64,000 bases of DNA from the NCBI RefSeq assembly GCF_958298935.1, contig NC_084943.1:8566001-8630000 (forward strand), given 5' to 3'. The stretch is from Phragmites australis (taxonomy: Eukaryota; Streptophyta; Magnoliopsida; Poales; Poaceae). Made by a program: the position numbers and the translations under genes. Below are positions 47,051 through 57,148 of the stretch, in pieces. Position 1 is the first letter of the stretch, and each line of letters begins with the position of its first letter. The notes under the pieces were generated by a model. That model had not been told where the DNA came from and ran no database searches. It saw only the letters and a program-made list of their open reading frames with translations.

Positions 47051-47630
47051 GCACTCTTTTCCTTTATGAGTTTTTCCTATACTATTTCTCATATAAGGTT
47101 TTTAATGAGGCAATATCTACACAAGATCATATGTCATATCCCTTATTTTTCCTTTCTAGGGTTTTAAAGGAGGTATCAGAGACATATCTATTATGCTCTA
47201 AATTCACTTATTAGTTTTTCCTTTTAAAGGTTTTCTCAAATAAGTTTACAAAGAGATAATAATCAATATATGTTGTACCATTTTCTCCTTATTTTTCCAC
47301 TGGGTTTTAAAGGAGTCTTAACAACATATCACTATTATTCCTCCTATTTTCCCAAGAGATTTTCGGAGGTTTTAATATAATCCATAGATTATAATTATTG
47401 TTCTCTAAGCTCACCAAAATGAGTTTTCCTATTTAGGTTTCTCATATGAGTTTATGATAAGGCAATAACCAATATATGTCATGTTATTTTCTCCTTATAT
47501 TTTCTCATTAGATTTTAAATGAGTTTTAATGGCATATCAATATATTATTTTCTCCTCATATTTGTCCAATAGGATTTTTGGAGGAGTTTTAACAAGAAGT
47601 TTACATTCAAGATAATTGATCAAGATGGAG
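47051..47630 (+). repeat. 3' untranslated repeats of copia element
   Basis: Loose repeats of TTTTCTCCTTATATTTTCTC then GGGTTTTAAAGGAGT, and of GGTTTCTCATATGAGTTTA, occur seven or eight times before the polypurine tract. Confidence 0.6.
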
Positions 47631-47830
47631 TATTATCAATAGACACTTTTAGATATAACTATGTGATCAATTATTAAAAGTTATGTCTATTTATAAGATA
47701 TCTTCCCAATAGATATGTCATCTCATCATATCTTTTTACCATGTATAAATATGTAAACAAAATGATCAATAAATATAAAAGTTCATTTGCTACTCTATTA
47801 TCTCTCTCAATTACTATCTGCACAACAACA
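47631..47830 (+). repeat. 3' LTR of copia element
   Basis: Starts TATTATCAATAGACACTTTT and ends CACAACAACA, followed by GGACT. It differs from the 5' LTR by about one base in ten by eye. Confidence 0.9.
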
Positions 47831-48396
47831 GGACTCAAGCCTGACCAACTAAACTGACACAGACAAAACCTGACTAGACCGAACCATCTAAACAAGCCTA
47901 AACCGAATTGATTACAAAAATAAGACTCAGACTCCAGCACCTAGACACAGTTTGAACACCGAAACAAATCGACTAAACCCATCCTGGCCAGCAAAGCACC
48001 TCCATATATAATAAAATAATCCGGCCAGGCTGCTAATGCTACTAGTTTGACTAAGATTTCTACTTTGATTGCACTAACCAACAACTAGAATGTTGTAACC
48101 CGAAGTAACCTCCAACTGCAGTAAGTATTTTCTTTTCCTTGTCACGTCTAGCAGGGATCAAGTACTTCTCTTTCTTTCCTTTCTCGCTGCGAGCAGTAAC
48201 TATTGTGTGAGACGCCGCGGCACATGGCAAATGGTTATTCACGTCAACCTTTGTTCCACAACTTTTCTCCTTCGAGCTTCCTTCTATAACAACTGGTATA
48301 TCAACGATTAAAATAGAATTAACATGTAAATCCTTGCAAACTTTACTCCTTTTTCAGATTTTTTAAACTGAAACAACTACGGGGTTTGGAGCCGCA
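47831..48396. other. Unassigned DNA between copia element and LTR tail
   Basis: The first 120 bp carry repeated ACCGAAC/AACCTGACTAGACC-like text. Otherwise nothing is recognised, and the minus frames at 47674-47940 and 48060-48242 lack motifs. Confidence 0.4.
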
Positions 48397-49205
48397 TCAC
48401 TTACTCTTTATTATGTCTTAATGTGATGAGCTTGTATAAAAATGTATGTTCCAATCTTAAGTATAAAACACTACTAGAACTATCGGGATTAAATTTTCTT
48501 TTAACAATGAGTACTATAGAACTATTATATCTGGACACCCTAGGGTTTTTTATTATTCTTAGAGCATATTTTATCTCCAGGAAGAGAATCTCTGGTTGCA
48601 TAGAAACTACCTGTAAATACCCAAGATATCTTGTAAATAGGAAAGTTTATCTCCAAGATAAGGAAGAGAGGTCTCTAGAGGCCATACGATGTCTCCTATA
48701 TATTCAGAGCCAGGGGACCTTGCAGAGGAACAAGAAAAAGAAGTCCACAAGAGCTAACAGAACGAAACACGTCCATTAGAGCTTTGGCCATCAAACCTTT
48801 CGGTGGTTTAGATCTGTTCTAGCAACTTGCCCCAACTACATACAAAGGAGCCCTTCGACTAGGTTTAGATCCATCTAGACTAGCTAAGTACCTCCTTGTA
48901 ACAGTCTCAAACATTAATACAAGACAAATAGAACGTAGAGCTGTTATCCCATGGGAGGCCTAAACTTGTATAAAAAACCCTCTGTGTACTCTATGATTCG
49001 TCTACTCAAAGTATTCCCTACTCCTTCTACAAATTGCTAAGATCAACGGTTCACCAATCGTCGACAGCATTAATCATTTAGTGGCTGCAATTGTTGCTTT
49101 GAGATGTGGGTTAGCACATGGCACATTGAGAGACATGCATGTACTAGCTCTCATCTTATTGGACGATTAGCCAATTTGATTAATTCAAATATAATTTGAA
49201 TAGTT
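48397..49205 (+). repeat. Gypsy LTR tail, interrupted copy
   Basis: 48397-48504 and 49070-49205 align with 59926-60165 as one continuous sequence. Shared text includes TTGTTGCTTTGAGATGTGG and CTCTCATCTTATT. Right after it, GGTTATCAGAGTAAG (49195-49209) resembles a tRNA-iMet primer site, so this may be the LTR end. Confidence 0.65.
48505..49069 (+). mobile_element. ~565-bp LTR-like insertion
   Basis: The uninterrupted copy at 60023 shows that this segment was inserted, with TTAA on both sides. It contains a TATA-like CCTATATATTCAGAG and ends GGTTCACCAATCGTCGACAG, the form of a gypsy LTR end. I read it as a solo LTR; the exact ends are uncertain because a TG start is not in register. Confidence 0.5.
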
Positions 49206-50337
49206 CTCACAATTAGGTTATCAGAGTAAGTTCATAATGAAGTAGGCTAAAGTGCTTAGAATAGGGGCTAAAAAATATGTTAGCCTCACTAATATAACTT
49301 GTTAAAGTTTAATATCAAATTCCAAGTATGTGCTCTATTTTATTCTTTACTTTTTCATAGAGCTATCTCTTGCCTCATGCTTAATAAATATGGTTAATAT
49401 TGATCTCTAACTTCTCTTTTTCTTAATGGATTAAGGATGTTGAGATATGAGTGATAAGGGCATGGCTCCCTCGGATATACAAAAGGTGAATTCGTTCTTC
49501 ATTCTTCATATTTTCTTCGTAAAGAATAGAATACTACTAAGCTTTTGTACTGTTTTGTTGCTTAGGAACCTGGAAGAAACACCATAATCTCACCTGGACA
49601 TCATCACTCGAAGTCCAAGTATATTTAGAATCAAAGTCGAGTCCTAGTTGAACTCCAAAGTCCACTCGAAGTTCCAGCATAATACGTCAATAAAATGGGC
49701 ATAACTCTCGTATACAGAGTCCAATTGAGGCGATCTTAGACTTGCTGGAAAGCTTATGATGAGATCTTTCCAATGGATCTAGACTTGACCAAATATTATT
49801 TATAGATTATTCAGAATCAATTAAATAAGGTGTTGTGTCACCACTTTAGAACTTCTCGGGTCATATAATCGTGTTGGGATCAGAGTCTAGGTTGTGTACA
49901 CCTCTCTCCACGGCTGCACAATCCTTGGTCGACTTCCTCATGCCTCTCCCTATATATACATAGTAGTCATCGTAGTTCAGGCTTGGGTTTTTCTTAGATT
50001 ATTCTATTTTATACAGTTTTGCTGTATATTGGTTTGTAGAACCCCAAACTCGAGCACTTCATTAGTAATCAGCAATATTCAGATTGCATCTACCTATTTT
50101 TGCTTGTGTTCTCGATTCGTTTGCAGGAACAACCTTCTTTGCGAGGTCAAACATGTCTTAGCACGGTTGATAACCATGGAGTAGTAGTGTAGTGGTTGTG
50201 AGGGTTCTCGATCTATTCTGGTCGGAACCTTTGGATCATCAACATTGAAACTCCACCAAATTGACTCATCGTAGTACCTTTGGAAGATCGGGCAAACCCA
50301 CATCAACGAGTTGGTGTTGGCTACTCAGTCCGAGGGC
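49206..50337 (+). other. Retroelement leader or LTR-like DNA
   Basis: 49600-50300 looks like the promoter side of a gypsy LTR or leader: a TATA run CCCTATATATACATAG at 49948 is followed by pyrimidine-rich text and TTTGCAGGAACAACC. No primer site is clear before the ORF at 50338. Confidence 0.4.
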
Positions 50338-50970
50338 ATGGATAGGTTTCCCGCTCTCTTACAGGAGATGCTCTGGCACACAAACTATACTTTCATGCTG
50401 GAGTACTTGGTCTTTGCCTTAGGGTGTGGGCCGGGATTGGTGGACTTCATGGTGATGGTGGACATCCATGAGATATGTGTCACAGGTGCCCATGCTCATC
50501 ACTTTGAGGCACCCTGGAACTTCCGAAGAAATGGTGATCCAAGCGGTGGCCTACAAGGTGATTACTGTTCTTTGAGTGGAGCTTTCCATCCTCAGAGAAT
50601 GGCCATTTGGCTACTTCCCAATAAACAATGATGACATGGTGAATAACATGGACTACCCACCAGAAGAGACTCCACTCTTCATGCACCACATGGTGGACTT
50701 AGTCCATATCTTGGACTAGGCCTACCAATGCGTGGTGTCGGAGTTGTGGGAGATTAGGAGCCACTATAACCAGCTCCAGCACCATGTGAAGAGCTACACC
50801 CATTGTAGCGTGATGAATAGGGAGGTGTCATATGGGGACAACCGCTTCACACTACAAGAACTTGCAAGCCCCTTGCACCATTTCGCTCCCATTGATGATG
50901 TCCGGGTTCCTCCGAACTACAGCCTAGGCGTGAGGATGTCAATTGGGTTGCATGTGAAGAATTGTCCATG
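50338..50970 (+). pseudogene. Retroelement-associated ORF remnant
   Basis: ATG at 50338 opens MDRFPALLQEMLWHTNYTFM, then FALGCGPGLVDFMVMVDIHE in frame to 50631. A frameshift near 50540 moves to a frame with ILREWPFGYFPINNDD and PPEETPLFMHHMVDLV, a stop near 50716, then 50732-50970 ending PIDDVRVPPNYSLGVRMS. I recognise the layout from ORFs in grass LTR elements. It resembles 19741-20293 in general plan. It has no enzyme motif and is not a host gene I know. Confidence 0.5.
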
Positions 50971-51239
50971 AACAAATGATACTAGGGAGTCGCTTTTGGG
51001 CAAGGCTTGACCCCTCACTCACCCACTAGTTCCAGGAGATACCAGCTCCTCCATCTTTTGGATATGTTTCCTGAAGACTACACTAGGTCACCCGATAACA
51101 GAGATTTCATATAGGCCGGTATTACCTTATGTAATGTTGAAACTAATGTATCTCGTATGTCACTTGAACTCTAAGTAGAAGTGGCTGCAATTTTATGTAT
51201 CGAACGCGTTAATTCATGAACTCATATGTTGTTAAGTTA
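50971..51239. other. Unassigned DNA
   Basis: AT-rich, with AATGTATTATGCCCTATGTATG near the end. Nothing recognised. Confidence 0.35.
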
Positions 51240-51420
51240 ATGTATTATGCCCTATGTATGAGTTGTCTCCTAGATCCACCTGATCAACCAGCAGATCCTT
51301 GTCAGGCGAGAGGACAAAGTTGTCATAGAACCCTTTGTCCAAGTAGCCAATTCTTGGTGTAAACTTGGGTGGAGTAGGAAAAATGTTTCATTAAGAAGAT
51401 TCAGCATTAATGGTCATGAT

Positions 51421-51463
51421 ACCCATGGATGGCGCCAGCTGTCGACAATTAGTAAATTGTCGA
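51421..51463 (-). other. LTR end with palindrome and primer binding site
   Basis: The LTR end reads TGTCGACAATTAGTAAATTG on the plus strand from 51440, a hairpin with arms TCGACAATT/AATTGTCGA. On the minus strand it is followed, after GC, by TGGCGCCATCCATGGGT, a tRNA-Asp-class primer site. Confidence 0.65.
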
Positions 51464-52514
51464 TCTTACAAATATGTGATTAGGGTAGGAGATACTTCCT
51501 GTTGTTGAATTGTGCACCAGAATACAGACTTACATAGGTTCAAGCCTCCCAAAGGATAATAGACCTATGTAATGTGTTCTTGTATTGATCTTCGAGACAA
51601 ATTATAGGGACTAGTTTGTAACAAAGTTTAGCCCATGTGGAATATATGATCAAAGAATGATCAACTTCAGATATATTAGTAAAGGTTGATTAACTTTGGG
51701 ACATATAATCAATTTTACCTTCCTAGATATAATCGTATTGTTCTGAGAATCCAGAAACCCTGGGGGATTTGAACACATATAGGAAAGTCGTATATGGTAC
51801 TTTTATACTACTCATCATCAAGTTCCCCATTAGTACGTGAAGTGAGGTTGCGATGGATCAAAAACTTAGCCTAGCCTGATGGGCTATTTCTTCGAGTGAT
51901 AACTCGGGTCCACGGGTAGGATTTGCATCTAGTTGGGTATCCGAAAGTGATCGGGTCATCTATTCAGGTTTTTGATAACCTCCAGGTGGCTCCGTAAGCC
52001 TCTGAGTAGGTATTTCATCTTAGTAGGGATTATGGGTGAACCATAGATATTGTCCTAGCCTTTCGAGACACCAAAAAGGACAGGGAGGACTAATTCCTCT
52101 CTTGACGGTTTTTAAAATTTGAACCATCGTGGTGGAAATTTCATGTAGTGGCGAAGAGAATCTTTCCTGGCAAAAGATAAAGATGACATTTGGAAACCAT
52201 GTACGCCTGTCGGATACATGCACTGTTTTCTCTGGGGTTTTTTTTCCAACTGCTCCCACATGCATTGAAAGAGATTATGAGTATTAAATGTGACGAGATG
52301 CTAGCATAGAAAATCATGGCCCCAAGTTGTAATCAGAACTGTTATCAAGCTAGTCGAAGAATCATCAAACACATCTTTGTTTGTGCGTAACCTCTGAGTA
52401 GAATTGACATGATTTGACCTCTAACAGACCATTGGGATACCGAGAGTCATTAAGTGATCAGGCCCATCGTATAGTGCCTAGAAACGAAAGGTCACAGTCA
52501 TCTTATGGCTCGGA
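51464..52514 (-). repeat. LTR body (approximate)
   Basis: LTR sequence continuing right from the palindromic end. The outer boundary is not visible. The minus frame 52020-52265 has no motif. Confidence 0.4.
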
Positions 52515-52520
52515 AGTCTT

Positions 52521-52526
52521 TATAAG
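52521..52526 (+). promoter_or_regulatory. TATA box ahead of the antisense ORFs
   Basis: TATAAG in CTTTATAAGCCTAGGG, 63 bp upstream of the ATG at 52584 on the strand opposite to pol. Confidence 0.45.
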
Positions 52527-52583
52527 CCTAGGGTAGCAGGTGTTGCCATCCAAAACTATTTGCTTTAACCCTTGTATTTAACC

Positions 52584-53013
52584 ATGGCATCCTCATCCTC
52601 CTCCAGCTCTAGAGATGTTAGGATTAGGATTTCAGTGCTAAGACAACCCCCCGTGCCTCTGCTGGGCCCTTTGCCCTTATCACCCAAGTCGCCCCTGCCA
52701 GCCCCACCTCCTTCGCCGGCACAGTTAGACTCCTGCATCGAGCTCATCATCATCTCTTGTGATAAAGAGATGATGGAAGAGGAGATAGCCGGTGGCCCTA
52801 TTGGCACCAAGATCGAGCAACCGGGTGGAGTTCCATCTGCTAATCCCCCAACCTCACTGCCAGGAGAAGGTCTTGGAGGAGGAGGAGAAGGAAGAGGCCA
52901 AGGAATCCTTGTCGCCTTCTCCCTTCGACGACGACAACGGCAATGGCAGAGCGGCAGAATTCTACATCAGCTACTCGGGCAGGAGAAACCTGAAGCGTAG
53001 ACTCTTTTACTAG
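52584..53013 (+). pseudogene. Antisense ORF 1 (Ser/Pro/Glu-rich)
   Basis: ATG at 52584 opens MASSSSSSSRDVRIRISVLR, then a Pro-rich part with PPVPLLGPLPLSPKSPLP. Around 52850 the better frame changes, which suggests a frameshift, and continues as an acidic stretch and AEFYISYSGRRNLKRRLFY to a stop at 53013. No domain is recognised. It lies antisense to the gypsy pol and downstream of it, with its own TATA box. Similar antisense ORFs are known from Grande-type elements, where their role is unclear. Confidence 0.5.
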
Positions 53014-53332
53014 GGTCTTCTCTTTGTTCCTCTCATGAGTTGTCATAGGACTAGAACTCGGATATGTAGTGATGCTTATATAGCATCTTTTGGATGTAAA
53101 GCTTCTTAACGTATCTTTTAATGATAACGATTGCTGTTAAAAACCCTTATAGAACATTAGTTCTCTTTCCTAACCCGAACGCCAAGTCGAGTCCTTCATG
53201 ACCGAGAAGAAACCATTCGATCGAATAGGAGCCGAAGGTGAGGTTTAGAAACCTATCCGGGTAGGAGAAAAAAATGTCTGTGTTGGTAATTTTCTTGCGT
53301 TTAGGAACGCGAACTTAACTTCTTTTTTTTAG

Positions 53333-53905
53333 ACTGTAGGAGAGAGGCTTGCCACCTGGAACGTTGTGCCTATCCCTAAGTCCCCAGAGTCCCAAGCCCT
53401 AGAGGATAATGTCTCTGAGCCCGAAGAACACCACCAAGGTAGAGGACAGGTGGCTGAGACCACTAAGGCCCCAGCTCCTACTGGAGGAAGCGGAGAGGCA
53501 GAAGTCATGGTGCCTCGGGAGGTTGAATCCATTGCCCTTAGGTTGCCTTCTTAGATGCCCTAGTGTGAAGTCATCCAGGGGGCTGATCTAAGTGTGGATG
53601 TGACCTAGATGTGTTTCTGGGTCCCCTTCTCATGGACAACACCTCGTAGTATAGAAGCCCAAAGAGGTACAGAAGCAGTGGTCACCAGAGTGCTGGCGAT
53701 TTTGAAGTTGCACTACACGAAGATCGACTCCGACATCCTCTAGGTAGACTTCCCTAGGGAAAACAACAAGGAGGCGAACCAGCTAGTGGATGCAATGTAT
53801 GGGTCAGCGAAGGAGTGCATAGACGGGATGGCTTTTACGTCGTCCCCTTAGGATTTTTATTTCCTACATTCTAAGATGAAAACTCGATGTTTTGTTGATA
53901 ACTAA
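53333..53905 (+). pseudogene. Antisense ORF 2, five in-frame TAG codons
   Basis: After an acceptor-like CTTCTTTTTTTTAG, the frame ACT GTA GGA is kept for about 190 codons to TAA at 53903. It is broken only by TAG at 53552, 53561, 53606, 53741 and 53849, with no TGA, no TAA and no frameshift. Recognisable text includes WNVVPIPKSPESQALEDN, RVLAILKLHYTKIDSDIL, VDAMYGSAKECIDGMAF and, at the end, MKTRCFVDN. It is probably the second exon of the antisense gene (donor candidate GCGTAGAC near 52997). The function is not known to me. Confidence 0.6.
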
Positions 53906-54589
53906 GATATTTATATGAAATGCCTCTATTTGAGATGGGAGCTTTATAAGAATTTGATACCGAAAGCATCCAACAACTTATCATGTTTAGCATTAATCAT
54001 TTTTCCCTTTGATTAGTTCAGGGGATAGGATCCACTACTCAGGTTGCATATTATGATCGATCTTAGGTTCGACTTGAGTGGAAAGCGCCTTGGCCTCTGA
54101 GCACCCGTGGGCACAATAAGTAACCTTTTGATAGCCCCTAAGGTCATGACTTAGAACACCATCCCTTCTCCAAGGAATTTGCTTTGGTGCATGCACAATA
54201 TGTTGTTTTTATCTTTCAGTACCAAGTACCTATTAAGCCCGAACTGGTTATCTAGGAGGATTTCTCGGATAAGCAGTCAAAGAGATGTAAAGTAAACTAT
54301 CGATTAGACAATATTAGATACCTGGCCATCATAAACAAAGTAAAGAAGTAAAAACTCATACTACCACTTAGATGTAGAAAACTTTTGTAACCTAGGGTTA
54401 CCCCAGTATTACTGTTGTTTTGGCATGCCCGTGTGCACTTGTGGGTAGAGATACCTAGTTAGCGGCTTAACCTATTTTCCAGGTGCCAAACAATGAGGCA
54501 TAAGGGAAACAGGTAAGGACAAAAAAAGAAATTCATGAAACTTCTTAGGCAATACGATCTTTATTAATACATATATACTTTTGGTACTT
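53906..54589. other. 3' untranslated region between pol and antisense ORFs
   Basis: No open frame of note on either strand. A stretch near 54430-54520 (GTGGGTAGAGATACC) separates the integrase tail from the antisense block. Confidence 0.4.
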
Positions 54590-55500
54590 ACACACTGAAC
54601 TTACGAAGTCGTCGATGTTCCACGAGTTATAAAGGACCCAACCATCTTCCATTGCTAACCTATATGACCCAGGACAACTGGATTCAACAACCGTGTAAGG
54701 ACTCTCCCACTTCGGGGATAGCTTATTGCTATTATGTTAGTTTTGAACAAGTCGTTGAACCAGATCACTAGGTTGTAGGGTTCGCTTTTGGACGTTCTGG
54801 TTGTAGTAGCGCTAGAGGGCTTGTTGGTACCATACTGATCATATCAACACCTGAGTCCACTTTTCCTTGATGTTATTGAGGTTGTCCTCTCTTTTGAGGG
54901 TTTCATCCTTGTTGGTGTATAACTTGACTTGGGGAGATCTGATCTTTAGTTCATAGGGAAGCATGGCTTTAGTCCCGTAGACTAGGAAGAAATATGTTTC
55001 ACCCATCGTCCTGTTGGATGTTGTCTTGGGAAGGCCCCAAGTCATGATGGCAACGACAAAGAGATCCTTTGTAAGGCTTGAGCGGGTTGGTGCACACACT
55101 TGCTATGGAATTGGCACTTTGTGCATTTTTTACCATCAAGCTTGCATCATCGAGAGATGTAGACTAGTAGAAATCTTGTCTAAAGGCCTTTCTAACTAGG
55201 GTTTGGAAGGAAGCATGAGCTCTGCACACCTCTCCATGAATTTCTTCGAGTAGTTCGCTACTCTGCTTCCGAGAGATGCACCTCATGAGCACTTTGTGGG
55301 TATCTCTATGATAGAGGACATCGTCTACTAAGGTATACATCCTGGCTCGATGGGAAATCAGTTTGGATAGTGCCTCATCCTCGGGTATGACTCGATTCTG
55401 AAGAAACTTGTGGATTGGATCCATCCATGTATCCACATATTCGAGTGGAGCTACGAGTTCCCCTATGACTCCTTTTAGAGCGTTGATTCCTAGCAAGCAC
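54590..55500 (-). pseudogene. Tat-type integrase, decayed
   Basis: Frame 55164-55496 carries the zinc-binding region: YTLVDDVLYHRDTHKVLMRC and ELLEEIHGEVCRAHAS, ending KAFRQDFY. Frame 54839-55099 carries the late part: GLPKTTSNRTMGETYFFLVY and GTKAMLPYELKIRSP. A C-terminal piece with EDGWVLYNSWNIDDF reads near 54600-54660. Most of the DDE core between 55100 and 55160 is missing, so there is an internal deletion. Confidence 0.75.
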
Positions 55501-56175
55501 CCAAGTTAATTATAGGTCTCGTAGACCACCAGTCCTTCAACCATGTCATCTGTAGATTTCACGAACAGCTTTAAGTCTTTCTGTGAAGATCTTTGTTTGT
55601 CCTAGAGATCGTGAGGAGGCTAGTCAAGCAAAACTATCGGTGAGACAATTATCCTTTCTAGGGATATACCTGATCTTGAATACCACAAACTTCTTTTCTA
55701 GCTTCCTCACCTCCGCAAGGTAAGCTGCCATAGTCTTGTCTGGGGTTTGATACTCCTTGCTAACTTGTTTCTCCACCAACCGTGAATATCTTTTCAAGAG
55801 AAGGTGGTGGATACGAAGTGCAGAAGCTACTCGAAGACCAGCGAGCATACCTTCATACTCGGCCACATTGTTTGTAGTCCAAAAGTATAACTACAAGTTG
55901 GATCATCAGTGACCCATCAAAGCAGAGAGTCCATATGCTAGCCATGTCACCTTGATTATCCTGGGGTTGATTGAGTTCTATGCATTTAGTGATGAAGTCA
56001 GAAGTCAACGAGCACCTGCAACTTGATTGTGGTGCAAGGGAAAAAGAGAACATTGAATTCCCCGAGCTCAACAGTCCACTTGGCGATTCATCTAATGGAG
56101 TCTCTGTTATGGAGGATCTCTCCGAATGGGAATATTGATAGTATGGTGATCTTATAAGCCTAAAATGGTGCCATA
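55501..56175 (-). pseudogene. Tat-type RNase H, decayed
   Basis: From about 56175 the minus strand reads PFGEILHNRDSIR then IAKWTVELGEFNVLF and CFDGSLMIQ. It skips the middle of the domain, and continues in frame 55624-55866 with MAEYEGMLAGLRVASALRIH and SKEYQTPDKTMAAYLAEVRK, ending IRYIPRKDNCLTDSFA. The NNVAEYEG box is kept only in part. The catalytic Asp of FDGS is present. An inverted second copy of the AEYEG part lies at 56286-56455. Confidence 0.75.
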
Positions 56176-56455
56176 CCAGATGAGAGACCATCAATACCAT
56201 ATATAACAACTTCTGTACTTGCAGGTAGAGCTTCTTACTTGTGAGAAATTCATCAGACTTGACCTCAAGTACTTCCTGACCACGAACAATGTGGCTGAGT
56301 ATGAAGGTCTGCTCGCTGGTCTTCAAGTAGCTTCTGCGCTTGGTATCCATCGTATTCTTGTGAAAGGGGATTCAACGTTGGTGGTAAAGTAAGTTAGCAA
56401 GGAGTATCAAACCTCAGATAAAACTATGGCAGCATATCTTATGAAGGTAAGCAAG
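56165..56455 (+). pseudogene. Inverted second copy of the RNase H segment
   Basis: On the plus strand: LRLDLKYFLTT-like text, then NNVAEYEGLLAGLQVASALG, IHRILVKGDSTLVVK, a TAA, then VSKEYQTSDKTMAAYLMKV. The DNA is about 85 percent identical by eye to the reverse complement of 55700-55875. Unlike the minus copy it keeps NNVAEYEG and GDSTLVV intact and has the region before NNVAEYEG, so it is not a copy of the deleted version. Confidence 0.8.
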
Positions 56456-57148
56456 CAAGGAGTTTGTATGACTTATGTGGAGTATGTTTGTGTTTGTATG
56501 AGTTAAAATGGCTGCTCTCATATGTGTTATCTCTTTTGATATTGCCCTATGTCATGATGCCTTTAACATATTGTTGGTGTGAGGTTTATTCTCATGTGCA
56601 CATGCTATCTATTATTCATCTCCGTTGTGTTCATGCTCTTTTTAGTAGGCTAAAATTAACATGTGTGTGGTGATTAAGATTTGCTAGTAATGTGCTAGTC
56701 ATATGAGGTTATTTTTGTCATATTGTGGCTGCACCTAATTACTTAATTTGTGCATGAGGTTCTCTTTAATTTCTCTCTCAATATGCCTATTGTTCCATTG
56801 ACAAAACAATTATGACTATGTTTAAGAGGTGTGTAAGTTTCGCCATGTGACGCAAGTCATAGCCGCTTGATGTACGTGTGATGGGATATCCATTAGCCAA
56901 GAGACGTTAGTCATGGCAGCTTGATGTATATGTGATGGGACATCCATTTCACTATGAGATATTGGTCATTGCCACTTGATGTACACATGATGGGACATCT
57001 GTTCACTAAGGATGTAGCGGAGACATGGGGTCCCGTAAAAAATGGTACGGGATGTGACTATGTTGGAAGTAGTGTATACGTTCTCCATGTAGTGGGGGTC
57101 ATATGGAGGCCGCTCGTGTGTGCTTTTATTTGACACGAGGGGTCATGT
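56456..57148 (+). other. LTR or leader of the next gypsy element
   Basis: AT-rich sequence with a threefold repeat (56838-57005), leading to gag. It has the look of an LTR end and 5' leader, but no primer site is clear. Confidence 0.4.
56838..57005. repeat. Three ~58-bp tandem units
   Basis: AGTCATAGCCGCTTGATGTA and GTGATGGGATATCCATT, with variants, occur three times in a row. Confidence 0.8.

Larger units (their letters stand above)
41318..47830 (+). mobile_element. Full-length but decayed Ty1/copia element
   Basis: LTRs of about 200 bp (41318-41519 and 47631-47830) are flanked by identical GGACT at 41313-41317 and 47831-47835. The primer site after the 5' LTR is GTTATTAGCACG and the polypurine tract before the 3' LTR is CAAGATGGAG. 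The interior keeps the copia order gag, protease, integrase, RT, RNase H, but every domain is broken by stops and frameshifts. It is the only element here with an exact target-site duplication. Confidence 0.95.
51240..56175 (-). mobile_element. Tat-type Ty3/gypsy element, 5' half missing
   Basis: On the minus strand, right to left: an RNase H-like domain, integrase, a 3' untranslated region that contains plus-strand ORFs, and an LTR end at 51440. Gag, protease and most of RT are absent. Beyond the LTR end lies a primer binding site and about 200 bp of leader, which belongs to the next tandem unit or a second copy. Pol followed by antisense ORFs before the 3' LTR is the layout of Grande-like elements in the Tat lineage. 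Confidence 0.6.

Noticed and set aside
52565..53046. Minus-strand frames opposite the antisense ORF
   Set aside because: Shadows of the plus-strand frame; the plus strand has the TATA box, ATG and consistent composition.
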